Below, one piece after another: positions 25,838-37,858 of a stretch of 44,062 nucleotides of DNA. Source of the DNA: Deltaproteobacteria bacterium (GTDB taxonomy: Bacteria > Myxococcota_A > UBA9160 > PR03); NCBI GenBank assembly GCA_035063765.1, contig JAPSFT010000028.1:1-44062 (forward strand), read 5' to 3'. A program made the translations under genes and the position numbers. The notes below the pieces were generated by a model. It had not been told where the DNA came from, searched no databases, and saw only the letters and a program-made list of their open reading frames with translations. The first letter of the stretch is position 1, and every line of letters begins with the position of its first letter.

Positions 25838-25918
25838 GGACACCTCCTCGCCCGCAGGGGCGCGCGAGCATAGCCCCACGGCCGGCGGGCGGCCCGGCCC
25901 CCGCGCCCGGCGGCCCGA

Positions 25919-28318
<2,400 letters not shown>

Positions 28319-28325
28319 CGGTCCG

Positions 28326-28667
28326 CTACTCCTTCTCGACCCCGGCGCGCAGCGGGAAGCCGCGCTCCTCGGCGAGCTGGTGCACCATCGCCACCTTGGT
28401 CTCGGCCACCTCGAGCACGTAGACCCCCGCGACGCCCATCCCGGAGCGGTGGATCGTCAGCATGAGCTGGGTCGCCTCCGCCGGGCTCTTGCGGAACACC
28501 TGCTCGAGCAGGTTCACGACGAACTCCATCGGCGTGTAGTCGTCGTTGAAGAGCAGCACCTTGAAGCGCGCGGGCCGCTCGAGCTTCGGCCGCGTGCGCG
28601 TCGCCACCTCGCGCTCGCGGAGCGGGGTGTCGGCCGGCCCTGCGGGGCCCTTCGGGGCTTCGGGCAT
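28326..28667 (-). CDS. clpS: ClpS adaptor for N-end rule proteolysis
   Basis: A 113-residue adaptor that binds ClpA and delivers proteins with destabilising N-terminal residues. The core FKVLLFNDDYTPMEFVVNLL is diagnostic, with the NDDYTPM amino-acid pocket, followed by QLMLTIHRSGMGVAGVY and the ClpA-binding strand. The N-terminal 35 residues are a flexible Pro/Arg-rich tail. The start is ATG 28667: a TATCCT box (28674-28679, minus) ends 6 bases before it, so the mRNA may be leaderless. The frame stays open upstream to 28865 but crosses repeat sequence and adds no family-like residues. clpA follows within 8 bases. Confidence 0.95.
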   Translation of the reverse strand: MPEAPKGPAGPADTPLREREVATRTRPKLERPARFKVLLFNDDYTPMEFVVNLLEQVFRKSPAEATQLMLTIHRSGMGVAGVYVLEVAETKVAMVHQLAEERGFPLRAGVEKE

Positions 28668-28736
28668 GGGAGCAGGATAGCGGGGCACGGGGGGCGCGGG
28701 CGCGGCCTGGTCGGGAAGGCAAGGGTTCGCGGGGGG

Positions 28737-28771
28737 ATCGGATCGACGGCCTTCGAGGCCGTCGATCCGAT
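28737..28771. repeat. Perfect 16 bp hairpin in the clpS upstream region
   Basis: Arms 28737-28752 and 28756-28771 are exact reverse complements around a 3-base TCG loop. It lies between two divergent genes, so it is not an ordinary terminator. It is followed within 25 bases by dispersed repeat copy B, and the two may form a single mobile palindromic element. Confidence 0.7.
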
Positions 28772-28793
28772 GAACTTGCCAAGCCTCGCAGGC

Positions 28794-28831
28794 GTCCTGA
28801 TGGCTTCGCTCGCCTTCGGCTCGCTGCGCGC
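28794..28831. repeat. Dispersed repeat copy B, intergenic
   Basis: This 38-base stretch is nearly identical to 26984-27022 in clpA. It lies between clpS and the divergent acyltransferase-like gene, next to the 28737-28771 hairpin. The whole gap 28668-28926 otherwise holds the clpS TATCCT box and the TAGCCT box before 28927. Confidence 0.65.
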
Positions 28832-28914
28832 TCCGCAGCCGCAAGGCCGGCTGCTCCGCTTGCATGGCGCCGACCCTGCGCGTGGCTTCGCGTCCTTGCT
28901 ACTCCGCGCGTTGC

Positions 28915-28920
28915 TAGCCT
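28915..28920 (+). promoter_or_regulatory. TAGCCT -10-like box 6 bases before GTG 28927
   Basis: TAGCCT ends exactly 6 bases before the start codon, the spacing expected when transcription begins at the first base of the coding sequence. No ribosome site is present. Confidence 0.45.
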
Positions 28921-28926
28921 CCGCGC

Positions 28927-30072
28927 GTGGCGGAGATCGAGCTGGCCGAGGGTGTGCGCGCGATCGCGCGCGAGGAGTGGAACGCGCTGGTCGGCGGGGA
29001 TTCGCCGTTCCTCGAATGGGAGTGGCTGGCCTCGCTCGAGGAGTCGGGCGCCGTCGGGGCGGAGGCCGGCTGGCTGCCGCGCCCGCTCGTGGCACGCGCG
29101 GGCGGGCGGCTCGTCGCGGCCTGCCCGCTCTACCTGAAGGCGCACAGCGAGGGCGAGTTCGTCTTCGACCACGGCTGGGCCGATGCCGCCGAGCGCGCGG
29201 GCATCCGCTACTACCCGAAGCTGCTGGTGGGCGTCCCGTTCACGCCGGTCAGCGGCGCGCGCCTGCTCGTCGCGGCGGGCGCCGATCGCGGCGCGTGGCT
29301 GGCGCGGCTCGCCGCGGCGCTGCGCGAGCTCGGCGAGAGCAACGGCCTCTCGGGCGCCCACGTGAACTTCTGCCGCGAGGACGAGCTCGCGGCCCTCGTC
29401 GCCGCCGGCTGGCTGCCCCGCCTGGGCCTCCAGTACCACTGGCTGCGCCGCGACTGGAGCTGCTTCGAGGACTACCTCGGCGGGCTGCGCCACAAGCGCC
29501 GCAAGGAGGTCCGGCGCGAGCTGCGCGCCGTCGCCGAGGCGGGGCTCACGATCGAGACCCGCAGCGGCGCCGCCATCCCCGACGCCTGGTTCGCCCCGAT
29601 GTGGCGCTTCTACCGGGCCACGGTCGACACCAACCCGTGGGGGCGCCGCTACCTGAACCCGCGCTTCTTCGAGCTCGTGCGCGAGCGCTTCCGCGAGCGG
29701 CTGTGCTTCGTGATGGCGCTGCGCGACGGCGTGCCGGTGGCGGGCGCCTTCAACGTGCAGAAGGGCGATGCGCTCTACGGCCGCTACTGGGGCGCCGACG
29801 ACTACGTGAAGCACCTGCACTTCGCGGTCTGCTACTACGCGGGCATCGAGCACTGCCTGCGCGAGGGCCTCGCGCGCTTCGAGCCCGGCGCCGGCGGCCC
29901 CTACAAGCAGGTGCGCGGCTTCGACGCGCAGCCGACGCGCAGCGCCCACTGGCTCGCCGACGGGCGCCTGCGCGACGCCGTCGCGCGCTACCTGGCGGAC
30001 GAGCGTGCCGAGACCCGCGAGGCGATCGAGCGGCTGCGCGAGCGCTCGGCCCTCAAGCCCGAGGCCTGCTGA
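28927..30072 (+). CDS. PF04339-type FemAB-like acyltransferase (GNAT-related), function unknown
   Basis: A 381-residue protein. Recognisable family text includes FLEWEWLASLEESG, ACPLYLKAHSEGEFVFDHGWADA, YYPKLLVGVPFTPVSGARLL, HKRRKEVRRELRAV, NPWGRRYLNPRFFELV and YGRYWGADDYVKHLHFAVCYYAGIEHCL. This is the family once called DUF482 and now labelled peptidogalycan-biosynthesis-like, with a tandem GNAT-type fold. Members are predicted aminoacyl- or acyl-transferases, but the substrate is unknown to me. GTG 28927 follows a TAGCCT box by 6 bases. The DCC-family gene begins 4 bases after its stop, so the two form an operon. Confidence 0.88.
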   Translation: MAEIELAEGVRAIAREEWNALVGGDSPFLEWEWLASLEESGAVGAEAGWLPRPLVARAGGRLVAACPLYLKAHSEGEFVFDHGWADAAERAGIRYYPKLLVGVPFTPVSGARLLVAAGADRGAWLARLAAALRELGESNGLSGAHVNFCREDELAALVAAGWLPRLGLQYHWLRRDWSCFEDYLGGLRHKRRKEVRRELRAVAEAGLTIETRSGAAIPDAWFAPMWRFYRATVDTNPWGRRYLNPRFFELVRERFRERLCFVMALRDGVPVAGAFNVQKGDALYGRYWGADDYVKHLHFAVCYYAGIEHCLREGLARFEPGAGGPYKQVRGFDAQPTRSAHWLADGRLRDAVARYLADERAETREAIERLRERSALKPEAC

Positions 30073-30076
30073 GGCG

Positions 30077-30511
30077 ATGGGCGCGCCGCCGGCCGCCCTC
30101 CCCGCCGACCTGCGCGAGCACCCGATCGTGCTCTTCGACGGCGTCTGCAACCTGTGCACGGGCGCCGTGCGCTTCGCGATCGCGCGCGACCCCGCCGCGC
30201 GCCTGCGCTTCGCGCCGCTCGAGTCCCCGCTCGGGCGCGCGCTGCTCGCGCGCCACGGGCTCGATCCCGGCGCGCTCGACACCCTCGTGCTCGTGGACGG
30301 CGACGGCGCCCACCAGCGCAGCACGGCGGTGCTGCGCCTCGCCGCCGGCCTGCGCGCGCCCTGGCGCTGGCTCGCGCCGGCCCTGCTGCGGATCCCGCGG
30401 CCGCTTCGCGACGCCCTATACGACCGGGTCGCGCGCCACCGCGATCGCTGGTTCGGCCGGCGCGCGGAGTGCCTCGTGCCGACCCCGGAGCTTCGCGGGC
30501 GCTTCCTCTAG
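30077..30511 (+). CDS. DCC-family (DUF393) thiol-disulfide oxidoreductase-like protein
   Basis: A 144-residue thioredoxin-fold-like protein with the family motif D-G-V-C-N-L-C (FDGVCNLCTGAVRF) near residue 20, followed by LRFAPLES and, in the C-terminal half, RSTAVLRLA and ALYDRVARHRDRWFGRR. The paired cysteines suggest redox activity, but no partner is known. ATG 30077 lies 4 bases after the previous stop. A GC-rich repeat tract follows it. Confidence 0.9.
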   Translation: MGAPPAALPADLREHPIVLFDGVCNLCTGAVRFAIARDPAARLRFAPLESPLGRALLARHGLDPGALDTLVLVDGDGAHQRSTAVLRLAAGLRAPWRWLAPALLRIPRPLRDALYDRVARHRDRWFGRRAECLVPTPELRGRFL

Positions 30512-30590
30512 CGCGCGGCGGGCGGCGCGCGGCGGGCGGGCGCGCGGCGAGCGGCGGGCGGGCGCGCGGCGAGCGGCGCGCGGCGGGCCC
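30512..30590. repeat. GC-rich imperfect tandem repeat between convergent genes
   Basis: The gap is filled by variants of GCGCGCGGCGGGCGG, including a 22-base unit present twice in succession around 30541-30584. Convergent genes end on both sides. It may hinder polymerases, but there is no T-run to call it a terminator. Confidence 0.6.
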
Positions 30591-32138
30591 TCAATCGAAG
30601 CCGAGCAGCCGGCACGAGGCCAGCACCATCGCCGGCACGAGCAGCGCGCTCGCGAGGTCGAGCACGAGGCCGTTGCGCGCCATCGCGAGGATCGGGATGC
30701 AGCCCGAGCCGTAGACGATCGCGTTGGGCGGCGTCGAGACGGGCAGCATGAAGCCCATGCTCGACATCAGCGCGACGGCGAGCGCGGGCGGCACCGGCGA
30801 CACGCCGGCGGCCTGCGCCGAGGCGATCACGAGCGGGGCGAGCATGGTCGCGGTCGCGGTGTTCGACGTGGTCTCGGTCAGGAGCAGCGCCACCCACGCG
30901 AAGAGGAAGGTGAGCGCCGGCAGCGAGTGGCTGCCCGTCCACGCCACGAGTCCCGCGCCGAGGGCCTCCGCGAGCCCCGTCCGGAACATCGCACCGCCGA
31001 GCGCGAGCCCGCCGCCGAAGAGGAGCAGCGTGCCCCAGTCGATGCGGGCCGCCTCGTGCCACTCGAGCGTGAAGCGCCGGGCCGCCCAGTCCACCGGCAG
31101 CACGAAGAGGAGCCCCGCGCCGAGCACCGCCACGACGGGCTCGGGCAGGAGCGCGTCGAGCCGCGCGACGAGCGGCGCCTCGGGCCCGAGCACGACCGCG
31201 AGCAGCCCCGGCGCGACCCAGGCCGCGACCGTGAGCGCGAAGACCGCGAGCACGTTGCGCTCGCGGCGCGAGAGCGGGCCGGCCCGGGAGGCGTCCCCTT
31301 CCAGGAGGGCGGTGCGGGCGGGCGGCGGGACGTCGGGCGGCAGCGCGAAGCGCAGCCAGCCGAGGAGCAGGGCCAGCATCACGAGCGCCACCGGCGTCCC
31401 GACCACCAGGAAGTGGAAGAACGGGATGCGCACGCCCGCGAGCGCCTCGAGCTGGCCCAGCGTGATCATGTTGGGGGCCGTTCCGACGGGGGTCGCCATG
31501 CCCCCGATCGACGCGGCATAGCCGACGGTCAGCATCAGCGCGGTGCCCCAGCGCAGCCGGCGCGGATCGGTGCCGGGGCCCTTCGCGCGGGCCAGGGCGG
31601 CGAGCACCGAGAGCGCGATCGGGAACACGATCGCCGTCGTGGCCGTGTTGTTGAGCCAGCCCGAGATGCCCGCGGTGAGCACGCCGAAGGCGACCAGGAT
31701 GCGCGTCGGCGAGGCGGCGACGGCGGGGCGCGCGAGCACGGCGAGCGCGATCCGGCGGTCGAGGCCGCTCGCGGCCATCGCCTCGGCGAGCAGGAAGCTG
31801 CCGAGGAAGAGGAACACGATCGGGTCGCCGAAGGGCGCGAAGGTCTCGGCGGCGCTCCCGATCCCGAGCACGACCGCGAGCGCGGGCCCGAGCAGCGAGG
31901 TGACCGGGATCGGCACCGCCTCGGTCATCCACCAGACGAGCACGAGGCCGAGCACGGCGGCGAGCCGCCCGGCCGCCGGATCCGGCAGCGGCAGCGGGAA
32001 GAGCAGCAGCGCCGCGAAGAGCAGCGGGCCCGCGAAGAGCCCCGCCGAGCGGCGCAGGCGGTCGACCCGCTGCTCGGCCGCCGAGAGCGTCTCGGTCGGC
32101 GGCGACTCGGAGTCGGAGGCGATCCGGGGCTCGAGCAC
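30591..32138 (-). CDS. DASS/SLC13-family anion or dicarboxylate transporter
   Basis: A 515-residue inner-membrane transporter with about 11 hydrophobic segments. Both signature S-N-T-like motifs are visible: WLNNTATTA in the first half and TSNTATA in the second, with the paired proline turns PVGTAPNM and PVSTPPNAI. Such proteins import dicarboxylates, citrate or sulfate with sodium. Which substrate cannot be told. The start is GTG 32138: a minus-strand TAGACT box (32146-32151) ends 7 bases before it, again without a ribosome site. It is divergent from the methyltransferase gene and convergent with the DCC gene. Confidence 0.9.
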   Translation of the reverse strand: MLEPRIASDSESPPTETLSAAEQRVDRLRRSAGLFAGPLLFAALLLFPLPLPDPAAGRLAAVLGLVLVWWMTEAVPIPVTSLLGPALAVVLGIGSAAETFAPFGDPIVFLFLGSFLLAEAMAASGLDRRIALAVLARPAVAASPTRILVAFGVLTAGISGWLNNTATTAIVFPIALSVLAALARAKGPGTDPRRLRWGTALMLTVGYAASIGGMATPVGTAPNMITLGQLEALAGVRIPFFHFLVVGTPVALVMLALLLGWLRFALPPDVPPPARTALLEGDASRAGPLSRRERNVLAVFALTVAAWVAPGLLAVVLGPEAPLVARLDALLPEPVVAVLGAGLLFVLPVDWAARRFTLEWHEAARIDWGTLLLFGGGLALGGAMFRTGLAEALGAGLVAWTGSHSLPALTFLFAWVALLLTETTSNTATATMLAPLVIASAQAAGVSPVPPALAVALMSSMGFMLPVSTPPNAIVYGSGCIPILAMARNGLVLDLASALLVPAMVLASCRLLGFD

Positions 32139-32228
32139 GGGCGGCAGTCTACCGGCGCGGGCGCGCGTCGCGCCCTTGTGCGCGGCCCGTCCGGGAGGCG
32201 ATCATGCCGCTCCCGACGGAGGCCCCCG

Positions 32229-33308
32229 ATGACCACCCCGCGACCGCTCGACCCCGACGCCCTCAAGGCCTACGCGAAGCGCCTCTTCGGCCACCTCGAG
32301 GGCGCCATGACCTCCGCGATGGTGTACCTCGGCGACCACCTCGGGCTGTATCGCGCGCTCGCCGGCGCCGGCGCGCTCGACGCTTCCGCGCTCGCCGCGC
32401 GCACGGGGCTGCACGAGCGCTGGCTGCGCGAGTGGCTCCAGCAGCAGGGGGCGGCGGGCCTCCTCCGCTACCACGGCGAGGGCCGCTTCGAGCTCCCGGC
32501 GGAGGGCGAGGCGGTGCTCGCGAACGAGGCGCACCCGGCCTGCGGGATCGGCTTCTTCGCGCAGCTCCCCGCGCTGATGGCGGTGGCCGAGCGCCTTCCG
32601 GAGGCGTTCCGCACCGGTGTCGGCCTGCCCTACGACGCCTTCGGGCCCGAGGGCGCCGCCGGCATCGAGCGCGGCCTGGCCCCCTGGTTCCGCGCGCTGC
32701 TCGTGCCCTTCGCGCTGCCGCGCGTCCCCGGCGCCCAGGCCCTCCTCGAGCAGGGCGCGCGCGCCGCCGACGTGGGCTGCGGCGCCGGCGTCGCCGTGCT
32801 CGAGCTGGCGCGGGCCTTCCCGCGCTCGGAGTTCCACGGCTACGACATCTCGCAGCACGCGCTGGGGCGCGCCGAGTCGAACCGCCGCGCCGCCGGCCTC
32901 GCCAACGCGCGCTTCCACGACGCCCTCGTCGACCCGCTGCCCGAGGACGGCTCGTTCCGCTTCCTCACCACCTTCGACTGCCTGCACGACATGACCGACC
33001 CGGCCGGGATGGCCCGCCGCATCCGGCGCGCGCTCGCCGACGACGGCCTGTGGCTGATCGCCGACATCAAGGCCCACGAGAGCTACGAGCGCAACGTCGA
33101 GAAGAACCCGATGGCGGCGATGATGTACGGCACCTCGGTGCTGAGCTGCATGTCCTCGGCGCTCTCGGAGCCGGGCGGCGCCGGGCTCGGCACGCTCGGC
33201 CTGCACGCGGGCCTGCTCGAGCGGATCGTGCGCGAGGCGGGCTTCACGCGCCTCGCGAGCCTCGACCTCGGCCACCCGGTGAACGCCTTCTACCTGGTCC
33301 AGCCTTGA
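32229..33308 (+). CDS. Class I SAM-dependent methyltransferase with winged-helix N-domain
   Basis: A 359-residue protein. The N-terminal 90 residues look like a dimerising winged helix ([33 protein letters not shown]), as in O- and small-molecule methyltransferases. The SAM-binding motif I is [16 protein letters not shown] (about residue 178), followed by FHGYDIS, FDCLHDM and a later [14 protein letters not shown]. The substrate is unknown. ATG 32229 has a GGAGG ribosome site 7 bases upstream. Its stop codon lies inside the -35 box of the copper promoter, but I see no functional link to copper. Confidence 0.87.
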   Translation: MTTPRPLDPDALKAYAKRLFGHLEGAMTSAMVYLGDHLGLYRALAGAGALDASALAARTGLHERWLREWLQQQGAAGLLRYHGEGRFELPAEGEAVLANEAHPACGIGFFAQLPALMAVAERLPEAFRTGVGLPYDAFGPEGAAGIERGLAPWFRALLVPFALPRVPGAQALLEQGARAADVGCGAGVAVLELARAFPRSEFHGYDISQHALGRAESNRRAAGLANARFHDALVDPLPEDGSFRFLTTFDCLHDMTDPAGMARRIRRALADDGLWLIADIKAHESYERNVEKNPMAAMMYGTSVLSCMSSALSEPGGAGLGTLGLHAGLLERIVREAGFTRLASLDLGHPVNAFYLVQP

Positions 33309-33333
33309 CCACTACCCGGTAGGGGTATATCGT
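33305..33333 (+). promoter_or_regulatory. csoR promoter with CsoR-type operator in the spacer
   Basis: TTGACC (33305-33310) and TATCGT (33328-33333) are 17 bases apart, a textbook sigma-70 spacing. Between them, TACCC (33313-33317) and GGGTA (33323-33327) form an inverted repeat with a G-rich centre, like known CsoR operators. The -35 overlaps the stop codon of the methyltransferase. Binding of copper-free CsoR here would block the promoter, and copper would release it. Confidence 0.75.
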
Positions 33334-33358
33334 CCGGGCCTCCCGAGGAGGGAGAGCC

Positions 33359-33646
33359 GTGAAGCCCGCGCTCCGCACCCAGGTCGAGCAGCGCCTGCGC
33401 CGGATCGCCGGCCAGGTGGCCGGCATCCAGCGCATGGTGGACGAGGACCGCTACTGCGTGGACGTGCTCCTCCAGGTGGCGGCGGTGCGCGCGGCGCTCG
33501 ACGGGGTGGGCAAGCTGGTGCTCGCGGGCCACGTCGAGACCTGCGTGGCCGGCGCCTTCGCCGGCGGCAGCGCGCGCGAGCGCAAGAAGAAGATGGACGA
33601 GCTGCTCGAGGTCTTCGCCCGCTTCGGGGCGCTGGAGGCACGCTAG
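33359..33646 (+). CDS. csoR: CsoR-family copper-sensing repressor
   Basis: A 95-residue all-helical repressor that releases DNA when it binds Cu(I). The ligand triad is C33, H58 and C62 (H-x-x-x-C), the fingerprint of copper-type members rather than the nickel-sensing RcnR. The N-terminal text [22 protein letters not shown] is typical. Start GTG 33359 has GGAGGGAGAG upstream. It lies directly behind its own candidate operator and 2 bases before the copper ATPase gene, so the whole efflux locus is probably autoregulated. Confidence 0.94.
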   Translation: MKPALRTQVEQRLRRIAGQVAGIQRMVDEDRYCVDVLLQVAAVRAALDGVGKLVLAGHVETCVAGAFAGGSARERKKKMDELLEVFARFGALEAR

Positions 33647-33648
33647 CC

Positions 33649-35991
<2,343 letters not shown>

Positions 35992-36025
35992 CCAGGGACG
36001 GCCGCCCGCCGATGATGGGGACGCC

Positions 36026-36400
36026 ATGACCCGAGCCGACCCGAGAGGCCAGCGCCTGCGCCGCATCGCGGTGGCGTGGCTGCTGGCGGTCGGGCTCGCG
36101 AGCCTCCTCGGAGGCGTGGCGGCGGCGCAGGCGGCGGCCCGCGATCACGCCTGCTGCGGGGCCGCGCAGGATCGCGCCGAGGCGCCCCCGCCCTCCTGCC
36201 CGTCGCTCCTCCCTCTGGCCTGCTGCGACGCCACCACGGTCCCGGCCACGAGCCATCACGCCTCCGACCTCGGCGCCCTCCTCCCGGGGCCGGCGCTCGC
36301 CAGCGGCCCCGGCCCGGGCTCCGCGCGCCCGCCCTGCCCGGGCTGTGATCCGAAGCCGCGCGTCTCGCCACTCGAGCTCTCGGTCGTCCTGCACCTCTGA
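36026..36400 (+). CDS. Small secreted Cys-rich protein in copper operon
   Basis: A 124-residue protein I do not recognise by family. A twin-Arg-free Sec signal (RRIAVAWLLAVGLASLLGGVAAAQA) is followed by a short mature part with cysteine pairs: HACCG, SCPS, ACCD, and PCPGC, plus a His-His. The spacing suggests metal or disulfide binding in the periplasm. It lies between the copper ATPase and the cus genes in the same direction (34-base and 90-base gaps), so a copper-scavenging or chaperone role is plausible. ATG 36026 has no strong ribosome site. It could also be a spurious but conserved-looking frame; the signal peptide and cysteine clustering argue for a real gene. Confidence 0.65.
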   Translation: MTRADPRGQRLRRIAVAWLLAVGLASLLGGVAAAQAAARDHACCGAAQDRAEAPPPSCPSLLPLACCDATTVPATSHHASDLGALLPGPALASGPGPGSARPPCPGCDPKPRVSPLELSVVLHL

Positions 36401-36490
36401 TCCCCGCTCGCGTCCGGATCGACGGATCCCGCGGTGCGCCCCGGCGCTGGCACGCCGGCCCTTCGCGCCGCCCGACGAGCGAGGAGTCCG

Positions 36491-37858
36491 ATGCTCTCGA
36501 CATTCCGCTGCGCCGTCCTGGCGCTCGCGGCGCTGCCCGGCTGCTTCGGCGCCGGCGGCGCCGCCGTCCACCGGCTCGACCGCGAGCTCGATGCGCTCGA
36601 GGCCGTCCCGCCTCCGGCTGAGGCTCCCTTCGAGGGGGCCGCCGTCCTCGAGCGCAGTGCCCTCGTGGAGGAGGTGCTGCGCCGCAACCCGACGATCGCC
36701 GCCGCGCGCTACGCCTGGCGTGCCGCGCTCGCGCGCTACCCGCAGGAGACGGCGCTCGAGGACCCGATGTTCTCCTACGGGCTCGGGCCCAGGACCTTCA
36801 CCTCGGACGAGGCGCCCCAGGTCGGCCAGCGCTTCGAGCTCTCGCAGGCCTTCCCCTTCCCCGGCAAGCGCGCGCTGCGCGGCACGGCCGCGCTCGCCGA
36901 GGCCGAGGCCGCCGCCCGCGACTACCAGGCCGTGCGCCTGCGCCTGGCCGCGATGGCCTCCGCGCTCTACGACGACTACTGGCTGGTCACCCAGGCCGCG
37001 CGGATCAACGGCGAGCACCTCGCGCTCGTGCACGAGCTGCGCGAGGTCGCGACCGCGCGCTACGAGAGCGGCAGCGCCGAGCAGCAGGATCCCCTGCGCG
37101 CCGAGGTCGAGGAGACCGAGCTCCTGCACCAGGAGGTGTCGCTCGCCTCGGCGCGCCGGATCACCGAGCAGCAGCTCGCGCTCCTGCTCCACGCGCCGGG
37201 CGGGAGCCCGCTCCCGCCGCCGCCCGACGAGCTCGTGCCGGTGACCGTGGCGGACCCGGGCGCCGGGACCGGGCCCGCGCCGGCCGAGCGCCCCGAGCTG
37301 CAGGCGGCGGACGCCCGCGTCCGCGCCCGCGAGGCCGGCGCAGACCTCGCGCAGCTCGCCTACTTCCCGGACGTCCGGGTCCTGGCGGTCTACGACCGCT
37401 TCTGGGAGGCCGGTGACATGCAGCCGATGGTCGGCTTCGAGCTGAACCTGCCCTTCCAGCTCGCCCGCCGGCGCGCGGCGCTCGAGCAGGCACGGGCGGA
37501 GCTCGGCGCGGCCCGCAGCGAGCGGGAGCGGATGCAGGACGAGATCGCGACCGAGGTCGCGACCGCCCGAGAGCGGCTCGCCGAGGCCCGCCACCTGCTC
37601 GAGCTCGTGCGCGACCGCATGCTCCCGGCCGCGCGCGACCAGCTCGGCGCCGCGCGCGCCGGCTACGAGGCGGGGCGCGTCGACTTCGCGGACGTGATCG
37701 AGGCGGAGCGCGCGCTGCGCAAGGGCACGCTCGCGAGCGACGAGGCGCTGGCCGAGACGAGCCGCCGCGCGGCCGAGCTGGCCGCGGCGCTCGGCCGGAC
37801 TCCGGGCGAGGAGCCGGGAGGAGAGACCCCGCACGAGGGAGGCAGCCATCATGAGTGA
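36491..37858 (+). CDS. cusC: CusC-like outer-membrane efflux lipoprotein (TolC family)
   Basis: A 455-residue outer-membrane channel of an RND efflux system. The signal ends in a lipobox (LAALPGC, C18), consistent with lipidated CusC. The rest is long amphipathic helices with repeats typical of the OEP family: NPTIAAARYAWRAAL, QAFPFPGKRALRG, and FELNLPFQLARRRAALEQARAEL in the two halves. ATG 36491 has GAGGAG upstream. The 3' end has a His-rich tail (EGGSHHE) that may bind metal. It overlaps cusB by 8 bases. Confidence 0.9.
   Translation: MLSTFRCAVLALAALPGCFGAGGAAVHRLDRELDALEAVPPPAEAPFEGAAVLERSALVEEVLRRNPTIAAARYAWRAALARYPQETALEDPMFSYGLGPRTFTSDEAPQVGQRFELSQAFPFPGKRALRGTAALAEAEAAARDYQAVRLRLAAMASALYDDYWLVTQAARINGEHLALVHELREVATARYESGSAEQQDPLRAEVEETELLHQEVSLASARRITEQQLALLLHAPGGSPLPPPPDELVPVTVADPGAGTGPAPAERPELQAADARVRAREAGADLAQLAYFPDVRVLAVYDRFWEAGDMQPMVGFELNLPFQLARRRAALEQARAELGAARSERERMQDEIATEVATARERLAEARHLLELVRDRMLPAARDQLGAARAGYEAGRVDFADVIEAERALRKGTLASDEALAETSRRAAELAAALGRTPGEEPGGETPHEGGSHHE

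Noticed and set aside
28326-28865. A longer clpS starting at 28865
   Set aside because: The extra 66 residues run through the hairpin and dispersed repeat, match no ClpS, and the TATCCT box sits right before ATG 28667.
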